Positions 37,460 to 44,919 of a stretch of DNA of 64,000 nt are shown piece by piece. Under the pieces are notes generated by a model, which saw only the letters and a program-made list of their open reading frames with translations, had not been told where the DNA came from and made no database searches. The first letter of the stretch is position 1, and each line of letters begins with the position of its first letter. This DNA comes from Desulfofustis glycolicus DSM 9705 (lineage in GTDB: Bacteria > Desulfobacterota > Desulfobulbia > Desulfobulbales > Desulfocapsaceae), in NCBI RefSeq assembly GCF_900130015.1, contig NZ_FQXS01000024.1:1-64000 (forward strand), in the 5' to 3' direction. A program made the position numbers and the translations under genes.

Positions 37460-39079
37460 ATGGCCGGACCGAACACCGAACACATGATCGAAGAGATCAG
37501 GGCCAACGTGCGCAGCGGTGATCGTCTCAAAGCACGGCTGGTTCTGGCCCATATCGGCGAAGTCGATGAACGGACACAAAATCGGCTGGTCTACGAGATG
37601 TCCCGTGGGCAGCCATCGTTCTCTGTGCCGTTGCTCTGCTATCTGCTCTCCGATCACCCGACGTTGGCTGATTCGTTGTCGGCCATCCGGGAGCTGCTGT
37701 TTTCCAGCTTGATCGCCTATCCAGAACAGATCAACGGATTCTTGCTGTCCGCCGATATCAGCGACAAGACCCCAATCATTCAACTGGTCGGGGAAATGAA
37801 GTACGAGCATGCCACCTCGGCGCTGCTCGAGTTGATCGATACGGTGCATGACGAGGCCTTGATTCTGCTGATCATCGAAACGCTCGGTGATATCGGTGAT
37901 CCGCAAGCCATCAATACCCTGACCGATTATCTCTATGCTGCCAACCGCGAGATGATTCTGGCCGCTGTCCGGGCCCTCGGTCAAGTCGGCACGCCGACGG
38001 CCATGCACCGGCTGGCCGAACGGATGGGCACCGATAACGAGATTGACTTCAAGATCTTGTCGATCTTCGCCGAAGTCCAGGACCAGGTATCACTTGACAA
38101 GCTCAACGACACCTTGCGTTCGCATTACGCACACATGCGGACCTTTGCCAAACAGGAACTGATCACCATCGGGCCGAAGTCGGTGCCGCTGCTCATTGAA
38201 AACCTACGCCATCACGATCAGGATTTTTTGATTCACAGTCTCAATGTCCTCGGTGAAATCGGTGATGAGTCGGCGGTCAAACCGATCAGAAAACTGCTGG
38301 AAAGTGAGCCCCGTGATGCCAATGTCCGGTTTGCCGCCTACGAGGCGCTGGCCCTGCTGCCGTTGCGCAAAGGGGCGTATACGCTGACCGCCGGTCTATC
38401 CGATGCCGAAGAGCATGTCTGCATCGCCGCTGCCCGGGCAATCGAGAAGAATTATTCGGATATTATCGTTGCCGGTCTGAAAAATCTGCTGCGCAGTGAT
38501 GATGACGAGGCACACCATATCACCAAGATCATCGTAGACGCCCAGGTCGACCGTTTGTTTCTCAGCCTGGCCAGAGAAGATTTCTTTTTGGAAATGGCGC
38601 TAGCCTATCTGCCGCGCACCCATCGAGACATTCGCGCCCATTATGCCGGTCTGTTGAGGAAGGCCGGTTTTGCCGAAGCCGCTGCCAAGATCCTGGGAGA
38701 ACAGGAAACCACCATCCGGCCAAAAGTTGTCGCCGTTGATGATTCGCGCATGATTCTAAACATCTACAAGGCAACATTGCATGAGCTTGGCTACGAGCCG
38801 GTGCTTTTTGAGTTTCCCGGATCGGCGCTGGACTGGCTGCGCCTGGAAAAACCGCTGCTCGTCCTGACCGATCTGAATATGCCCGAAATAACCGGTATTC
38901 AGTTGACCGAAAAAATCCGGGAAATCTATCCGGCAAAAATCCTGCCGATCATCATGGTGACCACCCAGAACGAAGCGATGGATAACGAAGCGGCCCGAAC
39001 GGCCGGGGTGAATCGGATCCTGCACAAACCGTTCAGTGCTGCTTCTCTGAAGGCGGCAATGGCTGACGAGTTGCGCTGA
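37460..39079 (+). CDS. HEAT-repeat protein with C-terminal response-regulator receiver domain
   Basis: A soluble 539-residue protein. About 400 residues of helical repeats of the HEAT/PBS-lyase type (for example LIIETLGDIGDPQAINTL; ALGQVGTPTAMHRLAERMG) precede a receiver domain from about residue 423. Its landmarks are VVAVDDSRMILNIY (acidic pocket), LTDLNMPEITG (phospho-acceptor Asp471), the Thr in MVTTQNE and the Lys in LHKPF. No output domain follows; phosphorylation would presumably alter binding by the repeat scaffold. A GGAGGGGGG-type site gives a strong start at 37460. Its 3' end overlaps the convergent PHP gene by 47 bases. Confidence 0.85.
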   Translation: MAGPNTEHMIEEIRANVRSGDRLKARLVLAHIGEVDERTQNRLVYEMSRGQPSFSVPLLCYLLSDHPTLADSLSAIRELLFSSLIAYPEQINGFLLSADISDKTPIIQLVGEMKYEHATSALLELIDTVHDEALILLIIETLGDIGDPQAINTLTDYLYAANREMILAAVRALGQVGTPTAMHRLAERMGTDNEIDFKILSIFAEVQDQVSLDKLNDTLRSHYAHMRTFAKQELITIGPKSVPLLIENLRHHDQDFLIHSLNVLGEIGDESAVKPIRKLLESEPRDANVRFAAYEALALLPLRKGAYTLTAGLSDAEEHVCIAAARAIEKNYSDIIVAGLKNLLRSDDDEAHHITKIIVDAQVDRLFLSLAREDFFLEMALAYLPRTHRDIRAHYAGLLRKAGFAEAAAKILGEQETTIRPKVVAVDDSRMILNIYKATLHELGYEPVLFEFPGSALDWLRLEKPLLVLTDLNMPEITGIQLTEKIREIYPAKILPIIMVTTQNEAMDNEAARTAGVNRILHKPFSAASLKAAMADELR

Positions 39080-39845
39080 GCAATTCCGGCAATCGATCGA
39101 AATAGCGGCCGACGTCGCTCGGTTGGTGGGCGTCGGAACCGGGGATGAGCGCAATACCCAGTTCATTGGCGCGCTTGAGAATATCGGTCGGCGGGAAGGG
39201 AGTTCCCTGCAGGTCGAAGCCGGAGGTGTTGACCTCCAGCGCCATGCCTGAGCGGCGGACAGCCGCGAGCAGGACCTCGATCTGTTGCCGGTGTGCTCCT
39301 GAGAAACGACGGCCGGGGAGATGACGCAGGCCGGCGTCGAGATGACAGAGCACGTCGGCGGGGATTGTTGCGACCGCCTCGATGAGCGCGTCAAAATAGT
39401 GACTGAGCAGTTCTTCGCAACCGTAGCGTTCCATGATTTCCAGATTGTCGCGTTTCCGGCTGAGCAGGTTCAGATGACGCCGGGTATCGGGCAACCGGTG
39501 GAAATGATAGGAAAGGCCGATCCGATCCCAACTGCGTGACGCGAGCCGTTCGATAATTACTTCCGGGCATTCGGGATTGTAGCCAACCTCCACGCCGAGA
39601 CCGATCTGTAGTCGATCGCCATACCGACTGCGCAATCGATCTCCTTCACTGAAGTAAAAATCGAAATCATCGTCACAGAGCCAGGTCCGCGGGGCATAAT
39701 CGATGCCGGCTTCCAGGTGCTCGAGGAAGGTGATACGCTGCAGGCCCTTGTCGATAGCCGCTATGACGTAGTCTTCCATGGTGCCGGTGGCATGGCCGCA
39801 GAGATACGTGTGCACGTGGCCGTCGGCCGATAGATCAAGCTCCAT
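39033..39845 (-). CDS. PHP-domain phosphoesterase (HisJ-like)
   Basis: A metal-dependent PHP-fold phosphatase of 270 residues, similar to the histidinol-phosphatase family. Metal ligands are visible in DGHVHTYLCGHA, TFLEHLE, GLGVEVGYNP, GLSYHFH, CHLDAGLRH and PGSDAHQPSDVG. The family acts on histidinol phosphate or on related phosphoesters. No other histidine biosynthesis genes lie nearby, so the substrate is not certain. Its 3' end overlaps the response-regulator gene on the other strand. Confidence 0.82.
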   Translation of the reverse strand: MELDLSADGHVHTYLCGHATGTMEDYVIAAIDKGLQRITFLEHLEAGIDYAPRTWLCDDDFDFYFSEGDRLRSRYGDRLQIGLGVEVGYNPECPEVIIERLASRSWDRIGLSYHFHRLPDTRRHLNLLSRKRDNLEIMERYGCEELLSHYFDALIEAVATIPADVLCHLDAGLRHLPGRRFSGAHRQQIEVLLAAVRRSGMALEVNTSGFDLQGTPFPPTDILKRANELGIALIPGSDAHQPSDVGRYFDRLPELLSATRQPLPPSEKQH

Positions 39846-39919
39846 CGGGGATAACCTGCTGTGGTTCGGTACTGGAATAGAGTCCGGTAAACAAGAGGGG
39901 CGGGGAGCCGACCGGTGGG

Positions 39920-40114
39920 TCAGGCGTTGCCGCGCGGGAAAAAATGCAAGATACCGTCAATGGCCGATGTGTCGCAGTAGTGACCCACTTCGAATTCAAG
40001 ATCGATGTACTCCTCGATACCGTCAATGCTCAGGGATAGTGACGGCCCGTCGGGCAGGTGATAAACGATGGTGTTGACCCTGGTCAGGTCAACGGGACGA
40101 ACAAACAATTTCAT
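39920..40114 (-). CDS. Small hypothetical protein
   Basis: A 64-residue protein that I do not recognise (MKLFVRPVDLTRVNTIVYHL...). It is mostly beta-strand-like with alternating hydrophobic residues and no membrane segment. Of two possible ATG starts, the one at 40114 has better spacing from an AAGGA site; the other at 40120 would add two residues. It follows the same strand as the PHP phosphatase gene, 74 bases upstream of it, and may be co-transcribed with it. Confidence 0.55.
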   Translation of the reverse strand: MKLFVRPVDLTRVNTIVYHLPDGPSLSLSIDGIEEYIDLEFEVGHYCDTSAIDGILHFFPRGNA

Positions 40115-40406
40115 ACTCATATCCTTGCTTTCTTGTCACGCGTTCCGGCCCGGTGCGGCCCGGGAACCGCAGCTGCTCTCGTGGACTGAAACATATAAGA
40201 CCATTTCCATGAAACTGCAATGAAATACGGTGGACCCGGCCGGGAAAACGGGGAGAGACCATTATCGGCGATTACACTGAGGTGCTGTGGTGTTGTCGTT
40301 TGAGGTTTGACAGGGATTGAGCGACGGTTTATTATAGACGGCTTGGAAAAGACAAACTGACTGCCACATTGTGGCGTTCCCTCGGAAGATCAGCAGGTTG
40401 CATATT

Positions 40407-41354
40407 ATGACAGAAACAATATTGAGTTCAAAGGAAAAGACTCTTTTCGGCAAAGAAACCAACCCGTCGAATATCGAGCCGCTCAAGCTCACCATGGACA
40501 GCCGGATCACGTTTCGCTGCCATCCCGGTGTCAGCTGTTTTACCGCCTGTTGCGGGAATATCAAGATCATCTTGACCCCCTACGATATCCTGATGCTGAC
40601 CAGGCGACTGCAGATGCCTGCCCACGAATTCCTGCAGGTTTACACGGAACCAACCTATCTGGAAAAGACCGATATGCCCGGCGTAATGTTCAAGATGCGC
40701 GCCGAAGATAACAAGTGTCCTTTTGTTACGCCGGACGGATGTACGGTTTACAGCGATCGCCCGACCGCCTGTCGTTACTATCCCGTCGGAATGGCCGATT
40801 TTCGTGAGGGAGGGAGCAAGGATGCCGATGGCAACGAGATCACCGCCGAGGAGGAAAAATTCTTTTTCCTGGTCAAGGAAGATTATTGCAAGGGACATGA
40901 AGAGGACAAGACCTGGACCGTTGCCGAGTGGCGCGCCGATCAAGGCGTCGATGTCCGCGATGAGATGAATAAAAAGTGGCTGCGTCTGGTCATGCGGCGA
41001 AAATCGTTCGGGCATCAGGCGAGCCTTTCCGAACAGGCAAAACGGATGTTTTTCATGGCCTCCACCGATCTCGGCCATTTTCGCCGTTTCGTTTTCGAGA
41101 GTTCGTTTCTGCAGACCTACGAGGTCGCTGAGGACATCATCGAAAAGATTAAAAACGACGATATCGAATTGATGTTTTTCTCCTTTGATTACCTGGCCAA
41201 TACCCTGTTCGGGGCCCAAGTGTCGACGATGACGATCAGGGAAGAAAAAATCCGGGAGAAGGTTGTTGCCATCAAAGCCCGTCAGGACGAATCGATTCTC
41301 AAGGCGGTTGAGGAATACGAAGAGCTGAAAAAGCATCGGAAAACAGGAGGTTGA
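40407..41354 (+). CDS. YkgJ-family cysteine-cluster protein
   Basis: A 315-residue protein with the UPF0153/YkgJ cysteine pattern: FRCHPGVSCFTACCGN near the start, then CPFVTPDGC and CTVYSDRPTACRYYPVG, which presumably bind zinc or an iron-sulfur cluster. The rest is helical and charged, with a C-terminal coiled-coil-like tail (KAVEEYEELKKHRK). Such proteins are common in Desulfobacterota but the function is not known to me. The ATG at 40407 is preceded by an AGG-containing site. Confidence 0.8.
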   Translation: MTETILSSKEKTLFGKETNPSNIEPLKLTMDSRITFRCHPGVSCFTACCGNIKIILTPYDILMLTRRLQMPAHEFLQVYTEPTYLEKTDMPGVMFKMRAEDNKCPFVTPDGCTVYSDRPTACRYYPVGMADFREGGSKDADGNEITAEEEKFFFLVKEDYCKGHEEDKTWTVAEWRADQGVDVRDEMNKKWLRLVMRRKSFGHQASLSEQAKRMFFMASTDLGHFRRFVFESSFLQTYEVAEDIIEKIKNDDIELMFFSFDYLANTLFGAQVSTMTIREEKIREKVVAIKARQDESILKAVEEYEELKKHRKTGG

Positions 41355-41463
41355 ATCGCAGGGGTGGCAACCGGGCAGATCGAGGGTCGCAGAGTCAGCT
41401 CTGGCGACCCTTTTCTTTTTCCGGTACCGATGTTCATCACCTTGTCGGTAAGCTCTTCTACGA

Positions 41464-41612
41464 AAATCAGTCTCCCCGGGCTGGCCGGTTCTGCCGGAGG
41501 CTGCATCGTGAAGGTCCGGCGGACCGGAGAATCAGGCCCGAAGCTGGACCGCCCAGTCCTTTCGACCTTGCGCCGATTTTCATTGTTCTTTGTGACGTCA
41601 CGTCAAGGGGGG
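41464..41612 (+). repeat. Interspersed repeat, copy A
   Basis: Starts GAAAATCAGTCTCCCCGGGC and shares with the copy at 43684 the elements CTGCCGGAGGCTGCATCG, GGCGGACCGGAGAATCAGGC-like sequence, a CCAGTCCTTTCGACC segment, a T-rich stretch, and a final GGGGGG run. The ends carry short inverted repeats (GGGCTGGCCGG against GGACCGCCCAG). It lies between the YkgJ gene and the pabB-pabC gene. Confidence 0.75.
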
Positions 41613-41730
41613 CGCCGGAACGGATTTTTTGCCCGCTCGCCGGGTGGCTGTTGCTTCTCTACGATAGCGAGGGGGTTCTGATGGTCGCAGACGTTTTCCC
41701 GGGGGCACCCGGTAGACGCAGTGGACGGTG

Positions 41731-43656
41731 ATGAACGGCAGCCCTCTTTCAGACAAACAGATCGCCGGCCTGTTGGCCTACCTGTCCGGCCACGAACACT
41801 ATCTGCTGCTCGATACCTCGAAACCTGACCGGCTCAACAACCAATCGCTCCTCTTCGTCGATCCGGTTGACTTTCTGGTCTGCCGGGCGAACGAAAATCG
41901 TGCACCGTTTTTGCGGCGGATGGAAAGCGTGCTCGGCCGGGGTTTTTTTCTTGCCGGTTGGTTTGCTTATGAATTTTTTCACGAGCGGCGCGGCACCGTC
42001 ACCGAATCATCACCGGAGATACTGGCCGAATTCGGCGTCTATCGCCGACCACTGATCTATGATCACTACCGGCATGCAGGATCGTTTCCCGTTCTGACCG
42101 ATCTTCCGTCCCTTGAGCAGGATGATTATAGACTCCGCGATCTGGCGCCGAACATGGAGCAGGCCGCATATTGCCGGGCAGTAGATGCCATCCTCGACTA
42201 TATCGCTGCCGGTGATACCTATCAGGTGAACTACACCTGCAAGATGCGCTTTCGCTTCAGCGGCTCGGTGGCGGGTTTATATCTCGATCTGCGGCGCAGT
42301 CAGCCGGTCCCCTATGGCTGTTTTCTGAAACACGGCAGCCGCCATCTGCTGTCGTTTTCCCCGGAACTGTTTTTTCGCACTGAGCCCGGCACTATCACAA
42401 CGCGGCCGATGAAAGGCACCTGTGTCCGGGGGCGAACGCTGGCGGAAGACCGCTCTCAGGCCGAGTTCTTGCAACGTGATGAGAAGAACCGCAGCGAGAA
42501 CGTGATGATCGTCGATCTGTTGCGCAACGATTTGGCGCGGCTCGTCGAGAGTCTTGGCGGCGGCCGGGTGCGGGTCTCGTCGCTGTTCGATGTCGAACGG
42601 TATCAAACGGTTATGCAGATGACATCAACGGTGGTTGCCGAGTACGCTCGTACCAACGGTGTTCCCCCTGCCGAGCTGATTCGCGCGCTCTTCCCCTGCG
42701 GTTCGGTGACCGGGGCGCCGAAAATCAGGACCATGGAAATCATCGACGAGTTGGAAACGGAGCCGCGCGGCGTCTATACCGGCGCCATCGGCTATTTCGC
42801 TCCGGAAGGGCGGGCCGTCTTCAACGTGCCGATCCGCACCGTCGTGCTCGACGGTGAGCAGGGTGAAATGGGAATCGGTTCCGGCATCGTCGCCGACTCC
42901 ACGTCGGCTGAAGAGTGGCGCGAGTGTTTGCTGAAAGCACGGTTCCTGACCCACCCGTTGCCAACGTTCGAATTGCTGGAGACGATGCTGTATCAACCGC
43001 ACGAAGGCTATTTCCTGCTGGCCGGCCACCTTGATCGGCTGGCTCGTTCTGCGGAGTATTTTTCCTTTCGTTGCGACCGGCAGCGGATACTGCGGACCTT
43101 GCACGATCTGGCCGAGGATGAGGCGTGGGATGAGTGCCGGCGGGTCCGGGTGACCCTGTCTCGGCACGGCGATCTGCAGATTTCGACAACGGCGTGCGTT
43201 GCGCCGCAGTTTCTCTACTGGCCAGATGAAAAGGCGGCCGGGATCACCGCCGAAGTGGCGATTGGTCTGGCCGGGCAGGCCGTCGATTCTTCAAGCCCCT
43301 GGCTCTTTCACAAGACCACCCACCGTCCGGCCTACCAGCAGGGGCTGCTCCAGGCCGAAGCCGACGGTTTGTTCGATGTGCTCTGGCATAACGAGCGTCA
43401 GGAGATCACCGAGGGTTGTATCAGTAATCTCTTCGTGCTGCTCGACGGTAGTTATGTGACGCCGCCGCTGCAGTGCGGCCTTTTGGCCGGAGCCATGCGC
43501 GGGTGGTTGCTGGCAACTGCCGGCCCGTTGCCGGTGCGGGAGCGCATTATCTATCGCGATGATTTGTTACGGGCCGAGCGGCTCTATCTCTGCAACGCGG
43601 TGCGCGGTGTGTTGCCGGCACGGCTGATCGGCGATGGTGGTGGCCAGTTGGCGTGA
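41731..43656 (+). CDS. PabB-PabC fusion: aminodeoxychorismate synthase component I plus aminodeoxychorismate lyase
   Basis: A 641-residue bifunctional enzyme for p-aminobenzoate, the folate precursor. Residues 1-420 are the chorismate-binding PabB part: GDTYQVNYTCKMRF, ITTRPMKGTCVRGRT, EKNRSENVMIVDLLRNDL, PCGSVTGAPKIRTMEII and GIGSGIVADSTSAEEW. The rest is a class IV PLP enzyme (PabC), with the probable PLP Lys528 in FHKTTHRPAY and EITEGCISNLFVLL. It makes aminodeoxychorismate from chorismate and ammonia and releases pyruvate; the glutaminase PabA is not in the window. The ATG at 41731 follows a GTG in frame. Confidence 0.92.
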   Translation: MNGSPLSDKQIAGLLAYLSGHEHYLLLDTSKPDRLNNQSLLFVDPVDFLVCRANENRAPFLRRMESVLGRGFFLAGWFAYEFFHERRGTVTESSPEILAEFGVYRRPLIYDHYRHAGSFPVLTDLPSLEQDDYRLRDLAPNMEQAAYCRAVDAILDYIAAGDTYQVNYTCKMRFRFSGSVAGLYLDLRRSQPVPYGCFLKHGSRHLLSFSPELFFRTEPGTITTRPMKGTCVRGRTLAEDRSQAEFLQRDEKNRSENVMIVDLLRNDLARLVESLGGGRVRVSSLFDVERYQTVMQMTSTVVAEYARTNGVPPAELIRALFPCGSVTGAPKIRTMEIIDELETEPRGVYTGAIGYFAPEGRAVFNVPIRTVVLDGEQGEMGIGSGIVADSTSAEEWRECLLKARFLTHPLPTFELLETMLYQPHEGYFLLAGHLDRLARSAEYFSFRCDRQRILRTLHDLAEDEAWDECRRVRVTLSRHGDLQISTTACVAPQFLYWPDEKAAGITAEVAIGLAGQAVDSSSPWLFHKTTHRPAYQQGLLQAEADGLFDVLWHNERQEITEGCISNLFVLLDGSYVTPPLQCGLLAGAMRGWLLATAGPLPVRERIIYRDDLLRAERLYLCNAVRGVLPARLIGDGGGQLA

Positions 43657-43683
43657 TGACGCCCGTCTGGCCGGGGGGTATAT

Positions 43684-43852
43684 GGAAATCATTTCCCCGG
43701 GCTGGTCGGTTCTGTCGGAGGCTGCATCGCGAAGGCCCGGCGGGCCGGAGAATCAGGCCGCAGCGCAGCACCTGGAGGCAGGACCGGCCAGCCCTTCCGA
43801 CCATGACGCCGGTTTTTAATGTTTGTTGTCAGGTCTCGTGATGGGGGGTTAG
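43684..43852 (+). repeat. Interspersed repeat, copy B (longest)
   Basis: Begins GGAAATCATTTCCCCGGGC and contains TCTGTCGGAGGCTGCATCGC, GGGCCGGAGAATCAGGCC, GGACCGGCCAGCCCTTCCGA, CCATGACG, a T-rich stretch and a final GGGGGGTTAG. The outer parts GGGCTGGTCGGT and ACCGGCCAGCCC are inverted repeats of each other with one mismatch, so it could fold. Compared with copy A it has a roughly 15-20 base insertion. Its right edge contributes the stop codon of the convergent gene at 43849. Confidence 0.8.
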
Positions 43853-44361
43853 TGGACGATGGTGCGGTCGTCTTCCTCGGTGATCGGTGTCGGGGGAACA
43901 ATCAGGTGGTAACGGGCGCCGAGTTCCCGGATCATGGTCATAAAGGCTGATGGCAGCGGTGTCTCTCGATCCCTGAGCAATATACCGAGCTTGTCGGCGG
44001 TTACCAGTGTGTCGTCCGTGGCCACCCCTTCCTGGTTGTCGCAGAGAGTCTGCAGGCGCAGGGCGTCGGTAAGAGCGGGCAGGAGGTGCGGCAGGTTGGT
44101 CGCCAGTCCGAGGAGTTCCTGTTCGATCAGGGCCTGGTGTTCTTGGCGAAAGGCCATGAATTCCGCGGCCGGGTTGATGGTGCCGAAGAGCTCGTTGGTC
44201 ACAGCGCCGGCAAGCTTGGATCGAGCCGGAACGTCGAGATCGGGACGATCGTGATCGAGGCGGTTTTTCATCTCCTTGAAAAAGATCATCTGGACCAGGC
44301 CGACACCTTCGCGAAGAATGGCGATCAAGCGGGATTGTTTGTTGGCAGCGGTCGTGCTCAT
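43849..44361 (-). CDS. Conserved-looking hypothetical protein
   Basis: A 170-residue soluble, mostly helical protein that I do not recognise. It has no membrane segment, no signal peptide and no cysteine pattern. Its start follows directly on the stop of the DUF493 gene, so the two are surely one transcript. The stop codon falls in the end of an interspersed repeat, so its C-terminus may have been altered by the repeat. Confidence 0.65.
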   Translation of the reverse strand: MSTTAANKQSRLIAILREGVGLVQMIFFKEMKNRLDHDRPDLDVPARSKLAGAVTNELFGTINPAAEFMAFRQEHQALIEQELLGLATNLPHLLPALTDALRLQTLCDNQEGVATDDTLVTADKLGILLRDRETPLPSAFMTMIRELGARYHLIVPPTPITEEDDRTIVH

Positions 44362-44646
44362 TTAGATCACTAGTTTTATTTCCGGATTGTTGCTGATCCT
44401 GGCGAAAATAGCCAGGCGCATGTCCTCACTGCTGACCTCCACGGTCGCGTTGACACTGCAATATCTGCCTTGCGAGCTGCGGTTGCCGTCTCTGATCGTC
44501 GGTACAGCCGGTTCGCAGGCGGACATGATGATCTCCGTGAGTCGCTGCCGATCGGTGCCGATAACCCGGTATTCCCAGATGCAGGGATAGTTGATCTCGG
44601 GGCGGCACGGGGTGCCTGTTGAATTGTCTGCAGAAGAATCGGTCAT
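44362..44646 (-). CDS. DUF493 (YbeD-like) protein
   Basis: A 94-residue protein of the DUF493/YbeD family: INYPCIWEYRVIGTDRQRLT is the conserved beta-alpha start with the YKVIG-like motif, and SQGRYCSVNATVEVSSED matches the S.G.Y.s....v...e core. In E. coli YbeD sits near lipoyl transfer genes, but its role is unsettled. A Ser/Asp-rich leader of about 15 residues precedes the domain. It is the first gene of a two-gene unit with the 170-residue hypothetical protein. Confidence 0.82.
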   Translation of the reverse strand: MTDSSADNSTGTPCRPEINYPCIWEYRVIGTDRQRLTEIIMSACEPAVPTIRDGNRSSQGRYCSVNATVEVSSEDMRLAIFARISNNPEIKLVI

Positions 44647-44919
44647 GTGCTGGTCGGCCTTGTTTGCGGCTATGGTTACGGGGAAAAAATCGGCTGTCAG
44701 TTGCCGAAAATAGAAAACGAGCCGGTGGAAAAGTCAAGCAAAAGCGGGCTTCCGGCACGTTTTCAACGTCTCGGCAGGTTTTTGGTAATTGCTGGCCAAT
44801 GGTGCTATAATTCCTTGTTGCTGGAAATGGCTGCCCGGTGGGCTGGCAATGATGCTTCCCGGATGTGAGGCGGTGCCGTTTGCATGAAAACCTGAGTTTG
44901 ACAGATAAAGGACGTGTCC

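Noticed and set aside
41464-43852. Arg-rich open frames inside the interspersed repeats as conserved small proteins
   Set aside because: The similarity of the peptides follows from the DNA repeat itself; no start site or protein character supports translation.
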